A stretch of 64,000 nucleotides of DNA from Streptomyces sp. NBC_01233 (GCF_035989305.1 NZ_CP108514.1:3844501-3908500); one strand, 5' to 3'. Positions 42,738 to 52,084 are shown, numbered from the stretch's first letter. Translations and numbers: made by a program. Notes: generated by a model not told the origin, from the letters alone.

Positions 42738-44075
42738 TCAGCCGAGCAGGACCACTTCCAGCTCGGTCCCGGGCTCCACCGAGGTGACGTCCTCCGGTAC
42801 GACCATCAGCGAGTCGGCGTGCGCCAGCGCGGCGATCAGGTGGGAGCCCGATCCGCCGACCGGGCTGACCGTGCCGCTCTCGGCGTCGTACGTGCCGCGC
42901 AGGAACTGGCGGCGGCCGGCCGGGGAGCCGAGCGCCTTGTCGGCCGTCAGCACCGCCCGCACGCTCGGCCGCCGGACCTCGGTCTCCGGCAGGCCCATCA
43001 GGGTGCGGATCGCGGGGCGCACGAACAGCTCGAAAGAGACGTACGAGGACACCGGGTTGCCGGGCAGGGCCAGCAGCGGGGTGTGGTCCGGGCCGATCGT
43101 GCCGAAGCCCTGCGGCTTGCCGGGCTGCATGGCGAGCTTGCGGAAGTCGATCCCGCCGCCCTCCACGTCGTCGTCGCCCGTGCCGACGGAGGACAGCGCC
43201 TCCTTGACCACGTCGTAGGCGCCGACGCTGACCCCGCCCGTGGTGACGAGCAGGTCGGCGCGGATCAGCTGGTCCTCGATGGTGGCGCGCAGGGTGTCGG
43301 CGTCGTCGGCGACGGCGCCGACCCGGTACGCGATGGCTCCGGCGTCCCGGGCGGCCGCGGCGAGCGCGAAGCTGTTGGAGTCGTAGATCGTGCCCGAGGT
43401 GAGCGCCTCGCCGGGCTGGACCAGCTCGCTGCCGGTGGACAGGACCACCACGCGCGGCCGCGGCCGTACGCGGACGGTGCCGCGCCCGATGGCGGCCAGC
43501 AGGGCGATCTGCGGCGGCCCGAGGATGGTTCCGGCCGCCAGCGCCAGGTCGCCGGCCTGTACGTCGCTGCCGCGCGCGCGGACGTGCGCCCGTGCCTCGG
43601 CGGCGCGGTGCACCCGCACCTCGCCGCCCGCGTGCTCGGGGGCGGCGCTGGCCGGGGTCATCCCGGCGGCCGCGCCCCCGCCCGTGCCGCCGTCGGTCCA
43701 CTCGACCGGTACGACGGCTTCCGCGCCGGGCGGCAGCGGGGCGCCGGTCATGATGCGGGCGGCCTCGCCGGGGCCCACGGTGGGCAGCTCACCGCTGCCC
43801 GCCGCGACGTCCCCGACGACCGTCAGCACCGCGGGGAACTCCTCGCTCGCACCCTGGACGTCGGCCGTGCGGACGGCGTAGCCGTCCATGGAGCTGTTGT
43901 CGAAGGGCGGGAGGGCGACGGGCACGGTGACGTCCTCGACCAGGACACAGCCCTGGGCGTCCAGCAGCTGGAGCTCGATGGGCTCCAGCGGCCGGACGGC
44001 CGCGAGGACGTCCGCGAGGTGCTCGTCCACGGACCACAGACGGTGGCCGGTGTCCTGCGGTGCGGAACTGCTCAA
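42738..44075 (-). CDS. moeA: MoeA-family molybdotransferase / gephyrin-like Glp
   Basis: A 445-residue protein, probably starting at TTG 44075 (GGAG ten bases upstream). Domain order is MoeA N, linker, MogA-like domain and C-terminal beta domain: LPPFDNSSMDGYAVRTADV, RIMTGAPLPPGAEAVV, VVVLSTGSELVQPGEAL, LVTTGGVSVGAYDVVKEAL and LPGNPVSSYVSFELFVRP. All suit metal insertion into molybdopterin. Its place next to galU and in one cluster with sepX mirrors Corynebacterium Glp, which has been co-opted for division. A Gly/Ala-rich insert at about 125-150 is notable. It may do either job or both. Confidence 0.9.
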   Translation of the reverse strand: MSSSAPQDTGHRLWSVDEHLADVLAAVRPLEPIELQLLDAQGCVLVEDVTVPVALPPFDNSSMDGYAVRTADVQGASEEFPAVLTVVGDVAAGSGELPTVGPGEAARIMTGAPLPPGAEAVVPVEWTDGGTGGGAAAGMTPASAAPEHAGGEVRVHRAAEARAHVRARGSDVQAGDLALAAGTILGPPQIALLAAIGRGTVRVRPRPRVVVLSTGSELVQPGEALTSGTIYDSNSFALAAAARDAGAIAYRVGAVADDADTLRATIEDQLIRADLLVTTGGVSVGAYDVVKEALSSVGTGDDDVEGGGIDFRKLAMQPGKPQGFGTIGPDHTPLLALPGNPVSSYVSFELFVRPAIRTLMGLPETEVRRPSVRAVLTADKALGSPAGRRQFLRGTYDAESGTVSPVGGSGSHLIAALAHADSLMVVPEDVTSVEPGTELEVVLLG

Positions 44076-44079
44076 GGTG

Positions 44080-44982
44080 CTACATCTCCTCCGTGACGTA
44101 ACGGTGAAGCCAGGTGCGGAACTCCGGGCCGAGGTCCTCGCGCTCGCACGCGAGGCGGACGATGGCCCGCAGGTAGTCGCCGCGGTCCCCGGTGTCGTAG
44201 CGACGGCCCCGGAAGACCACGCCGTGCACCGGACCGCCGACGCTCTCGTCGGCGGCAAGCTTCTGCAGGGCGTCGGTGAGCTGGATCTCCCCGCCGCGGC
44301 CCGGCTCGGTCTCCCGCAGTATGTCGAAGATCGCGGGGTTGAGGACGTAACGTCCGATAACCGCGAAATTGCTGGGCGCGTCCTCGGGCTCCGGCTTCTC
44401 GACGAGGCCGGTGATGCGGACCACGTCCGGCTCGTCGGTGGCCTCGACGGCGGCGCAGCCGTAGAGGTGGACGCTGGCCGGGTCGACCTCCATGAGCGCG
44501 ATGACGGTGCCGCCGGTGCGGGCGTAGATGTCGGCCATCTGACGCAGCAGCGGGTCGCGCGGGTCGATGAGGTCGTCACCGAGCAGGACGGCGAAGGGCT
44601 CGCGGCCGACGTGCGGCTCGGCGCAGAGCACGGCGTGGCCGAGGCCCCGCGGGTCGCCCTGGCGGACGTAGTGCATCGTCGCGAGGTCGCTGGATTCCTG
44701 GACCTTCTTCAGCCGGTCGTCGTCGCCCTTGGCGATGAGGGCCGACTCCAGCTCGTAGTTCCGGTCGAAGTGGTCTTCCAGGGCACGCTTGTTACGCCCA
44801 GTGATCATCAGCACGTCGTCGAGCCCGGCCGCGACGGCCTCCTCGACCACGTACTGGATGGCCGGCTTGTCCACAACCGGGAGCATTTCCTTCGGGGTCG
44901 CCTTGGTCGCCGGAAGGAAGCGAGTACCGAGGCCAGCGGCCGGAATCACGGCCTTCTTGATCACGGGGTGCAACATAGTCAT
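44080..44982 (-). CDS. galU: UTP-glucose-1-phosphate uridylyltransferase GalU
   Basis: A 300-residue nucleotidyltransferase forming UDP-glucose for wall and storage polymers. Family motifs: KAVIPAAGLGTRFLPATKAT (nucleotide loop), KEMLPVVDKPAIQYVVEEAV, LGHAVLCAEPHVGREPFAVL, LLGDDLIDP with the metal Asp, and LVEKPEPEDAPSNFAVIGRY with catalytic Lys. It starts at ATG 44982. A second in-frame ATG two codons on is also possible. moeA follows after four bases, so they share a transcript. It is divergent from the 5-formyltetrahydrofolate cyclo-ligase gene. Confidence 0.96.
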   Translation of the reverse strand: MTMLHPVIKKAVIPAAGLGTRFLPATKATPKEMLPVVDKPAIQYVVEEAVAAGLDDVLMITGRNKRALEDHFDRNYELESALIAKGDDDRLKKVQESSDLATMHYVRQGDPRGLGHAVLCAEPHVGREPFAVLLGDDLIDPRDPLLRQMADIYARTGGTVIALMEVDPASVHLYGCAAVEATDEPDVVRITGLVEKPEPEDAPSNFAVIGRYVLNPAIFDILRETEPGRGGEIQLTDALQKLAADESVGGPVHGVVFRGRRYDTGDRGDYLRAIVRLACEREDLGPEFRTWLHRYVTEEM

Positions 44983-45043
44983 GCCCCGAACGATAGTGGG
45001 TCCTGCCGAACGCCTGACGAGATCGCAGCAGGTAGATCCATGT

Positions 45044-45691
45044 ATGACCCGATTCGCAAGGATATTTGGTTTCCTCGTGACCGAGAACCCGCCCACCGCG
45101 TCCGCGAAGGCCGGGCTGCGCCGAGAACTCCTCGCCGCACGCCGTGCCTTGTCCCCCGAGACCTGCCGCACGTCGGCCGCCGCACTCGCCGTCAGGGCCC
45201 TCGAACTGCCCGAACTGGCCGACGCGCACACGGTGGCGGCCTACGTCTCCGTCGGCACCGAACCCGGCACCCGCGCACTCCTCGACGCCCTGCGCGCGGC
45301 CGGCAAGCGCGTGCTGCTGCCCCTGCTGCTGCCCGACAACGACCTCGACTGGGCGGCGTACGAAGGCCCGCAGAGCCTCGCCGAGGCCGCCCACCCCGGA
45401 AAGATGCGGCTGCTGGAGCCCACCGGGCCGGCGCTCGGGCCGGACGCGGTGACCGGGGCCGACGCCGTGCTGCTGCCCGGCCTCGCGGTCGACGGGCGCG
45501 GCATGCGGCTCGGCCGCGGCGGAGGCTCGTACGACCGCGTGCTGGAGCGGCTGGGACGCGCCGGGGCCCATCCCGCGCTGGTGGTGCTCCTCTACGACGA
45601 CGAGGTGGTCGCGCGGGTCCCGGAGGAACCGCACGACCACCCCGTACAAGCGGTGGCGACCCCGTCGGGGGTGCGCCGCTTCAGCTCATGA
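45044..45691 (+). CDS. 5-formyltetrahydrofolate cyclo-ligase
   Basis: A 215-residue enzyme (or about 204 if GTG 45077 is used) that converts 5-formyl-THF to 5,10-methenyl-THF with ATP. Marks: AKAGLRRELLAARRALSPET at the phosphate-binding N-terminus, VAAYVSVGTEPGTRALLDAL, and the signature LLPGLAVDGRGMRLGRGGGSYDR near residue 160, followed by ATPSGVRRF. The N-terminal RFARIFGFLV preceding the usual start is odd, so the shorter form is credible. The end overlaps the penicillin acylase stop by six bases. Confidence 0.9.
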   Translation: MTRFARIFGFLVTENPPTASAKAGLRRELLAARRALSPETCRTSAAALAVRALELPELADAHTVAAYVSVGTEPGTRALLDALRAAGKRVLLPLLLPDNDLDWAAYEGPQSLAEAAHPGKMRLLEPTGPALGPDAVTGADAVLLPGLAVDGRGMRLGRGGGSYDRVLERLGRAGAHPALVVLLYDDEVVARVPEEPHDHPVQAVATPSGVRRFSS

Positions 45692-48553
45692 ACCCTCCGG
45701 CTTGAGGGTCAGGGTGTCGACCGTGGCCTTCTCGACGGCGTCCTTGCCGAAGGGCCACTCCAACAGCTCGCCCTTGGCCCACATCGTCGTCTGGTCCGTG
45801 TAGTGGGAGTTGTACGCGTGCCCCGAGGCGCCCGTCAGGTTGATCCAGCGGGACTTGTCGAGGTCGTTGAGGTTGACCACCATGCGCATCGACGGCACCC
45901 ACGTGACCCCGTACCCACTGGAGGCGTTCCAGCCGGTCGCGTTGACGGTGGCCTCGCCGCCGCCCAGGTTCCACGGGCCGCGGTTGAGGAGCCACTGCAT
46001 GAAGCCGGGGCCCTCGGTGCCGATCGTCTGGTTCTTCAGGTTCAGCTGGTGCAGCCGGCCCCAGCTCCAGGTGGACTGGTCCTTGCCGAGCTTGGCGGTG
46101 AGCTCCCAGCGGGCGTCCTTCATGGCCCGGGCGAACAGCTCGTCGCGGGTGGTGGTCTCCGGCTGGGTGAGGGTCCTGGGCGAGCTCCACCACTGCGACT
46201 TCTCGTCCTTGACCAGGCGGCGGACCACCTCGAACCAGCGGTCGCCGCCGTCCGGCTGCGCCGAGTCGGGGCCGCGGGTGCCGCATTCGCGGACGGTCTT
46301 GGCGAGGTCGTCGGCGGGGCCGGTGCCGTTGCCGTTGCCGAGGACGTTCATGCAGCTGCCCTCGATCCGCAGCTCCTTGGGCATCTTGTCGCCGAAGGAC
46401 AGCTTGAGGATGTTGCGCCAGACCGCGTTGAAGTAGGCGGCGGCCGCCGAGTCGGGCTCCTGGGTGTAGTTCCAGCCGTCCAGCAGCTTCTGCGCGGCGC
46501 GCACACCCGGGTCGGAGACCTGGATCTTCGACAGCATCGGGGTCAGCAGCGCGGCGATCTCGCTGCTGTTGTCCATCTGCATGGTGCGCATGTCATCGGT
46601 CGAGATCTTCCCGCCGTCCTTGATCTTCGCCTCGATGAGGTCGTTGATCCGCTGGCTGCGGGCGCCGTAGCCCCAGTCGGTGGTCAGCAGGTACGGGTAC
46701 TTGCCCGCGCCGGTCCCGCTCTCCACGACGGCCTGGTTGGCGGTGACGATGTAGCCGCGCGACGGGTTGGAGTCGAAGGGCATCTCGCTCTGCGGGATGT
46801 AGCCGGCGTTGCCGTCCTTGCCGCCCTTCCAGGCGTACTTGGAGTCCCAGCCGGGGGCGGGCATCCGGCCGTCGCCCTGGCCGCGCATCGGGATGCGGCC
46901 CGGGGCCTGGTAGCCGATGTTGCCGTTGAGGTTCTTGCCGTCGGCGTAGATCAGGTTCTGCGAGGGGACCTCGAAGTCGGCGGCCGCCTTGCGGAAGTCG
47001 TCGAAGGTCTTGGCCCGGTCGAGCTTGAAGACCGCGTCCATCGACTTGCCCGGGTCCAGCGCGGTCCAGCGCAGGGCGACGGCGTAACCGTCGCCGCGGT
47101 CGGGGGCGGAGCTGGCCACGGGGGCGCGGGTGCCGACCGTGGCGAGCTCCTCGCTGCGGTCGGAGACGAGCGGGCCGTTGTTGGTGGTGCGGACGGTGAT
47201 CTTCTTGCTGTCGCCGCCGGCGACCTTGATGACCTCTTCACGGGTGGTGAAGGGGAGCACCTTGCCGTCGTAGACGTAGCCCTCGGGCTTGACCTGCTCC
47301 AGGAAGAGGTCGGTGACGTCGGCGCCGAGGTTGGTCATGCCCCAGGCGATGTCGGCGTTGTGGCCGATGACCACGCCCGGCATGCCGGAGAAGGTGTAGC
47401 CGGCCACGTCGTACTGGCACTGGGCCGAGACGGTGCGGCAGTGCAGGCCCATCTGGTACCAGACCGAGGGCAGCTGCGGGGACAGGTGCGGGTCGTTCGC
47501 GAGCAGCGGCTTGCCGGTGGTCGTGTACTTGCCCGAGACGACCCAGGAGTTCGAACCGATGCCGCTGCCGTTGGGGCCGAGGATCGCGGGGACCTTGTCC
47601 AGGGTGGCGGCGAGGGCGGTCAGCTGGTTGCGCAGGCCCACGGTCGCGCCCTGCGCGGTGACGTTGTCGGCGAGGCCGGTTCCCGTGGCGGCCGGGCCCG
47701 CGGAGGCCTGGGAGCCCAGAGCGGTGGCGCTGCCCGAGCCGGTGCCGTTGGAGCCGGTGCCGTTGGAGCCGGAGCCCGTGCCGCCGGAGGCCTGGGGTGC
47801 GTACTTTCCGCCCTCGACCTTGCCTCCCTCGACGATCGGCTTGTTCCGGTCGAAGGGGTACGGCGGGTAGAGCTCGTCGATCTGCGCCGCCGAGAGCTTG
47901 CTCGACATCAGCGCGCGGTCGATCTCGTCCTGCATGTTGCCGCGCAGGTCCCACGCCATCGCCTTGAGCCAGGCCACCGAGTCCACCGGCGACCACTGCT
48001 CGGGCTGGTAGCCGTCGCTCAGCTTGAGCGCCGCGTGCTCGACGGAGAGGTCCTTGCCGGACTTACCCTTCAGGTACGCGTTGACCCCGTCGGAGTAGGC
48101 CTGCAGATACTTCTTCGTCTCGGCCGACAGCTTGGTGTCGTACTCGGCCTGCGCGACCTGGCGCCAGCCGAGCGTGCGCAGGAAGGCGTCGGTCTCGACC
48201 TGGCCGGAACCGAACATCTCCGAGAGCCGCCCGGAGGTCATGTGGCGGCGTACGTCCATCTCCCAGAACCGGTCCTGCGCGTGCACGAAGCCCTGTGCGC
48301 GGAAGAGGTCGTCGTCGTTGTCCGCGTAGAGCTGGGGAATGCCGTGGTCGTCTCGCTTGACCTCGACGGTCCCGGTCAGGCCCGGCACCTTGAGGGAGCC
48401 GGTCGTCTGGGGGAACGAGGCGCGCACGCTGTCCACGCCCCAGTACGCCCCGTAGCCGAGGCCCGCGAAGAGCGCCAGGACCAGTACGAGCACGATCAGA
48501 CGGGCACGTCGTCCCTTCTTCTTGGCGGGAGGAGCGGTTTCGTTGGCGGGCAT
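45686..48553 (-). CDS. Penicillin acylase-family N-terminal nucleophile hydrolase
   Basis: A 955-residue exported amidase. A basic N-terminus with membrane helix (RLIVLVLVLALFAGLGYGAYW) anchors or exports it. The alpha part begins VEVKRDDHGIPQLYADNDDD. Self-cleavage should occur before S334 in GIGSNSWVVSG, where Ser becomes the nucleophile; the beta part has the matching NDPHLSPQLPSVWYQMGL and VIGHNADIAWGMTNLG motifs. A Gly/Ser/Thr/Asn low-complexity stretch (residues about 265-305) lies where the excised linker usually is. Substrates may be acyl-homoserine lactones, beta-lactams or lipopeptides. It is divergent from the antiporter gene. Confidence 0.93.
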   Translation of the reverse strand: MPANETAPPAKKKGRRARLIVLVLVLALFAGLGYGAYWGVDSVRASFPQTTGSLKVPGLTGTVEVKRDDHGIPQLYADNDDDLFRAQGFVHAQDRFWEMDVRRHMTSGRLSEMFGSGQVETDAFLRTLGWRQVAQAEYDTKLSAETKKYLQAYSDGVNAYLKGKSGKDLSVEHAALKLSDGYQPEQWSPVDSVAWLKAMAWDLRGNMQDEIDRALMSSKLSAAQIDELYPPYPFDRNKPIVEGGKVEGGKYAPQASGGTGSGSNGTGSNGTGSGSATALGSQASAGPAATGTGLADNVTAQGATVGLRNQLTALAATLDKVPAILGPNGSGIGSNSWVVSGKYTTTGKPLLANDPHLSPQLPSVWYQMGLHCRTVSAQCQYDVAGYTFSGMPGVVIGHNADIAWGMTNLGADVTDLFLEQVKPEGYVYDGKVLPFTTREEVIKVAGGDSKKITVRTTNNGPLVSDRSEELATVGTRAPVASSAPDRGDGYAVALRWTALDPGKSMDAVFKLDRAKTFDDFRKAAADFEVPSQNLIYADGKNLNGNIGYQAPGRIPMRGQGDGRMPAPGWDSKYAWKGGKDGNAGYIPQSEMPFDSNPSRGYIVTANQAVVESGTGAGKYPYLLTTDWGYGARSQRINDLIEAKIKDGGKISTDDMRTMQMDNSSEIAALLTPMLSKIQVSDPGVRAAQKLLDGWNYTQEPDSAAAAYFNAVWRNILKLSFGDKMPKELRIEGSCMNVLGNGNGTGPADDLAKTVRECGTRGPDSAQPDGGDRWFEVVRRLVKDEKSQWWSSPRTLTQPETTTRDELFARAMKDARWELTAKLGKDQSTWSWGRLHQLNLKNQTIGTEGPGFMQWLLNRGPWNLGGGEATVNATGWNASSGYGVTWVPSMRMVVNLNDLDKSRWINLTGASGHAYNSHYTDQTTMWAKGELLEWPFGKDAVEKATVDTLTLKPEGS

Positions 48554-48786
48554 CGCTGTCCTTAGAGGGGCAGGGTGGTCCTGGGAGTTCTGGGAGCAAC
48601 CATAGGCGCAGGACCGTCTTCGTTGATCCTCCAGGGGTAGAGGTCCGAACGACAGGGGCGGACAGGCGTTTCACAATGTGGTTATCGCGTAAAGGGCGCG
48701 TCAAAGATTAGGTAAGGTAACGAACTACTTGCCGAACTTGTCGCCGGGAGGATCGATCCGCCGGGCGCATTGAGGAGGGCCGCCCG

Positions 48787-50295
48787 CTGACTGTCCACAC
48801 GCTCAATGAGCTTCTGCTGGTCTGCTCGCTCGTACTGCTCGTCGCCGTCGCGGCGGTGCGCATCTCTTCACGCAGCGGCCTGCCCAGCCTGCTCATCTAC
48901 CTCGGCATAGGCGTCGCGATAGGCCAGGACGGCATAGGCAACGTCGTATTCGACAACGCCGAGCTGACCCAGGTCATCGGTTATGCCGCGCTCGTGGTGA
49001 TCCTCGCCGAGGGCGGTCTGGGCACGAAGTGGAAAGAGATCAAGCCGGCCCTGCCGGCGGCGATCACGCTGTCACTGGTGGGCGTGGCGATCAGCGTGGG
49101 CGTGACGGCGGCAGGAGCGCACTACCTGGTCGGACTGGAATGGCGCCAAGCCCTCCTGATCGGCGCGGTCGTCTCCTCGACCGACGCGGCGGCCGTCTTC
49201 TCGGTGCTGCGGAAGGTCCCGCTGCCCTCGCGGATCACGGGCGTCCTGGAGGCCGAGTCCGGCTTCAACGACGCACCCGTCGTCATCCTGGTGGTGGCCT
49301 TCTCCACCGTCGGCCCGGTGGACGAGTGGTACGTCCTGCTCGGCAAGATCGCGCTGGAGCTGGCGATCGGCGCCGCGATCGGCCTCACGGTCGGCTTCCT
49401 GGGCGCGTACGGCCTGCGGCACGTGGCCCTGCCCGCCTCCGGCCTCTACCCGATCGCCGTCATGGCCATCGCCATCACGGCCTACGCGGCCGGCGCGATC
49501 GCGCACGGCTCCGGCTTCCTGGCCGTGTACCTCGCCGCGATGGTGCTCGGGAACGCGAAGCTCCCGCACTGGCCGGCCACCCGGGGATTCGCGGACGGGC
49601 TCGGCTGGATCGCCCAGATCGGCATGTTCGTACTGCTCGGCCTGCTGGTCACCCCGCACGAGCTGATCCACGACTTCTGGCCCGCCGTGGTCATCGGGCT
49701 GGTGCTCACGATGGTGGCGCGGCCCCTGGAGGTCTTCATCAGCCTGCTGCCCTTCCGGATCCCGTGGCAGGAGCAGGCCCTCATGTCGTGGGCGGGCCTG
49801 CGCGGCGCCGTGCCCATCATCCTGGCGACCATCCCGATGGTGTCCGGGATCGAGGGCAGCGACCGCGTCTTCAACATCGTCTTCGTGCTGGTCGTCGTCT
49901 ACACCCTGGTGCAGGGGCCGACCCTGCCCTGGCTGGCGCGCAAGCTGAACCTCGGCAAGGGCGAGGAGACCGCGTCCGACCTCGGCATCGAGTCGGCGCC
50001 GCTGGAGAAGCTGCGCGGACACCTGCTCTCGTTCGAGATCCCGCCGGCCTCGCGGATGCACGGCGTGGAGGTGAGCGAGCTGCGGCTGCCGCCGGGAGCC
50101 TCGGTCACGCTGGTGGTCCGGGAGGCGAAGAGCTTCGTACCGCTGCCGTCGACCGTGCTGCGGCGCGGGGACGAGCTGCTGGTGGTGGCCACGGATCCGG
50201 TACGGGACGCGGCCGAGGCACGGCTGCGGGCGGTGGCGCGGGGCGGCAAGCTGGCGGGGTGGCTGGGCACGGGGAACGGGACCGGGCCGCATTAG
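48787..50295 (+). CDS. K+/H+ antiporter of the CPA1 family (NhaP2/CvrA type) with CTG start
   Basis: A 502-residue cation/proton antiporter. About 13 helices span residues 5-385, with the ion-site region SSTDAAAVFSVLRKVPLP and ESGFNDAPVVILVVAFS typical of CPA1 proteins (Asp in FND). A C-terminal RCK_C/TrkA-C domain (SRMHGVEVSELRLPPGASVT) would bind a nucleotide or potassium signal. The frame has GAGGAGGG at 48772-48779 exactly seven bases before CTG 48787, and no ATG, GTG or TTG before GTG 48856, which would delete the first helix. CTG is therefore the likely start. Confidence 0.9.
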   Translation: MTVHTLNELLLVCSLVLLVAVAAVRISSRSGLPSLLIYLGIGVAIGQDGIGNVVFDNAELTQVIGYAALVVILAEGGLGTKWKEIKPALPAAITLSLVGVAISVGVTAAGAHYLVGLEWRQALLIGAVVSSTDAAAVFSVLRKVPLPSRITGVLEAESGFNDAPVVILVVAFSTVGPVDEWYVLLGKIALELAIGAAIGLTVGFLGAYGLRHVALPASGLYPIAVMAIAITAYAAGAIAHGSGFLAVYLAAMVLGNAKLPHWPATRGFADGLGWIAQIGMFVLLGLLVTPHELIHDFWPAVVIGLVLTMVARPLEVFISLLPFRIPWQEQALMSWAGLRGAVPIILATIPMVSGIEGSDRVFNIVFVLVVVYTLVQGPTLPWLARKLNLGKGEETASDLGIESAPLEKLRGHLLSFEIPPASRMHGVEVSELRLPPGASVTLVVREAKSFVPLPSTVLRRGDELLVVATDPVRDAAEARLRAVARGGKLAGWLGTGNGTGPH

Positions 50296-50661
50296 AGCAA
50301 CGTTCTCATTCGGCATTTTCACTGCGATCTGCCCGAATTTGTCCCCATTTCCAAGCCTCTCACGTGCGAAGCTCCCGTTAATCACAGGTGAAGACATGGC
50401 CTGTCACCGTAATCACAGGGCGTGGTAGAGGCTTCCCCTGTACGATGAAGGCACAACAGATCGAACCAACTCTGCCTGACGCAGAGCTGGCGCGACCGCA
50501 AAGCGGCCGTGGCTCCCTCCCGCATCGGGTGCCCAGGTATCACTCGGTTCTGCGCAAGAGGACAGCTCTCGGGGCTCCCACATGTACGGGTGCGGCCGCT
50601 CACAAGGCGAAGCACCGTCCGCAGACGGGGAAGCTCTACCAGGCAGCGGAAAGGCAAGGCC
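50296..50661 (+). promoter_or_regulatory. Long leader of the MFS gene with direct repeats
   Basis: This 366-bp region holds no supported gene. Two near-identical words, CCGTTAATCACAGGT (at about 50375) and CCGTAATCACAGGG (at about 50407), lie in tandem 32 bp apart and could bind a regulator. The remaining 200 bp before the start contain several weak hairpins. Confidence 0.4.
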
Positions 50662-52017
50662 GTGACATCCGCGGTCACGACCGACAAGTTCGCCCGCCCG
50701 GGCTACGGGCAGCTCATGCGCACGCCCGGCGCCCTCGGCTTCGTACTCCCCGGCTTCGCAGCACGACTCCCCTTCGGCATGCTGACCATCAGCATCCTGC
50801 TCCTGGTCCAGCACACCACCGGTTCCTACGGCAGCGCCGGCATCGTCGCCGCCGTCACCGGCGTCTCGATGGCGCTCTCCGCCCCCGTGATGGGCATCTT
50901 CACCGACCGCTTCGGCCAGAGCGCCGTCCTGCTCCCCGTGGTCCTCGCGCACGCCGCCGCCGTCAGCGGCCTGGCCGCGCTCGCCCTCGCGGGCGCTCCG
51001 GTCTGGGCACTGGCACTGGCCGCCGTACCCGCGGGCGCCTCGGTGCCGCAGGTGGGCCCGATGGTCCGGGCCCGCTGGGCCGCCAAGCTGGAGGGCTCGC
51101 CGCTGCTGCCCACGGCCGCCGCGTTCGAGTCCGTCACCGACGAGTTCACCTTCGTCGTCGGCCCGGTCCTGGCGACCGCCCTGTGCACCGGCGTCCACCC
51201 GGCCGCCGGCCTGGTCACCGAGGCCACGCTGACGCTGCTCGGCGGCCTGCTCTTCGCGGCCCGGCGCGCCACCCAGCCCAAGCCGCACGCCCCGACGGCC
51301 GCCGGTGAGAAGCGCGCCTTCGCCCTGTCCTTCCCGGGCCTGCGCGTCCTGATCTTCGCCTTCCTCGGGATCGGCGCCGTCTTCGGCGGCATGCAGGTGT
51401 CGCTCGCCGCCTTCTCCAACGAGATCGGCAACCCCGGCGCCAACGGCCTGCTCTACGGCGTCTTCGCCGCGGGCAACATGATCGCCGGCATCGCCATGGG
51501 CGCCGTCGCCTGGAAGATCGGCCCGCGTCGCCGGCTGATCCTGGGCTACATCGGCCTCACCGTCGCCGCGTCCGTCCTGTGGGCCGCCCACTCGATGATC
51601 CTGCTGGGCGCGCTCGGCCTGGTCGTCGGTCTGTTCATCGCCCCGGCGCTGATCACCGGCTACACGATGGTCGAGCAGCTCGTCCCGGCGAACGCCCGGA
51701 CCGAGGCCTTCACCTGGCTGACCGGTTCGATCGCCTTCGGTCAGGCCATCGCCGTCATCCTGGCCGGCCGCCTGACGGACGCGCACGGATCCTCGTACGG
51801 CTTCCTGGTGCCCATGGGCGCCACCGCGCTCGCGCTGGCCACCCTGCTGGCACTGCGTGCGAAGCTGGCCCCGAAGGCCCCGAGCCGGATCGTGAACGCG
51901 TCCGGGCCGGCGGACGCGACCGCCGCTCCGGCGGGCTCGACCGCCTCCGTGCCGGCCTCCCGTAACCGGGTGAACGAGCGTGGGATGGGTCACCGCGTAC
52001 CGGTGACGGTGGACTGA
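50662..52017 (+). CDS. MFS transporter (12-helix)
   Basis: A 451-residue permease starting at GTG 50662 with GGAAAGG-type ribosome site. Twelve hydrophobic segments can be followed from LGFVLPGFAARLPFGMLTIS to LVPMGATALALATLLALRAK. Motif A-like residues are in GIFTDRFGQSAVLLPV. Between helices 6 and 7 is a charged loop (RRATQPKPHAPTAAGEKRAF). The family resembles uncharacterised YfiS/AraJ-like permeases, so the substrate is open. The C-terminal 45 residues are hydrophilic, rich in Ala, Ser and Pro. The fmdB operator begins 30 bp after its stop. Confidence 0.88.
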   Translation: MTSAVTTDKFARPGYGQLMRTPGALGFVLPGFAARLPFGMLTISILLLVQHTTGSYGSAGIVAAVTGVSMALSAPVMGIFTDRFGQSAVLLPVVLAHAAAVSGLAALALAGAPVWALALAAVPAGASVPQVGPMVRARWAAKLEGSPLLPTAAAFESVTDEFTFVVGPVLATALCTGVHPAAGLVTEATLTLLGGLLFAARRATQPKPHAPTAAGEKRAFALSFPGLRVLIFAFLGIGAVFGGMQVSLAAFSNEIGNPGANGLLYGVFAAGNMIAGIAMGAVAWKIGPRRRLILGYIGLTVAASVLWAAHSMILLGALGLVVGLFIAPALITGYTMVEQLVPANARTEAFTWLTGSIAFGQAIAVILAGRLTDAHGSSYGFLVPMGATALALATLLALRAKLAPKAPSRIVNASGPADATAAPAGSTASVPASRNRVNERGMGHRVPVTVD

Positions 52018-52047
52018 TCCGCCGGAATACGTCACCATGGAGCGTCG

Positions 52048-52074
52048 TTAGCACTCATTGAGTCAGAGTGCCAG
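52048..52074. promoter_or_regulatory. CIRCE-like HrcA operator before fmdB
   Basis: TTAGCACTC (52048-52056), nine bases, then GAGTGCCAG (52066-52074). The consensus is TTAGCACTC-N9-GAGTGCTAA, so 16 of 18 arm positions match with exact spacing. It ends at the ribosome site of fmdB, where a bound HrcA would block transcription, as at groE genes. Confidence 0.75.
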
Positions 52075-52084
52075 GAGGAAATTC

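Noticed and set aside
44866..44876. DnaA-box-like TTGTCCACA inside galU
   Set aside because: It encodes conserved GalU residues (VDKP region) and is a single isolated copy, so chance is sufficient.
48706..48726. Iron-box-like sequence TTAGGTAAGGTAACG before the antiporter
   Set aside because: Only about half of the 19-bp DmdR/IdeR consensus matches and the dyad symmetry is missing.
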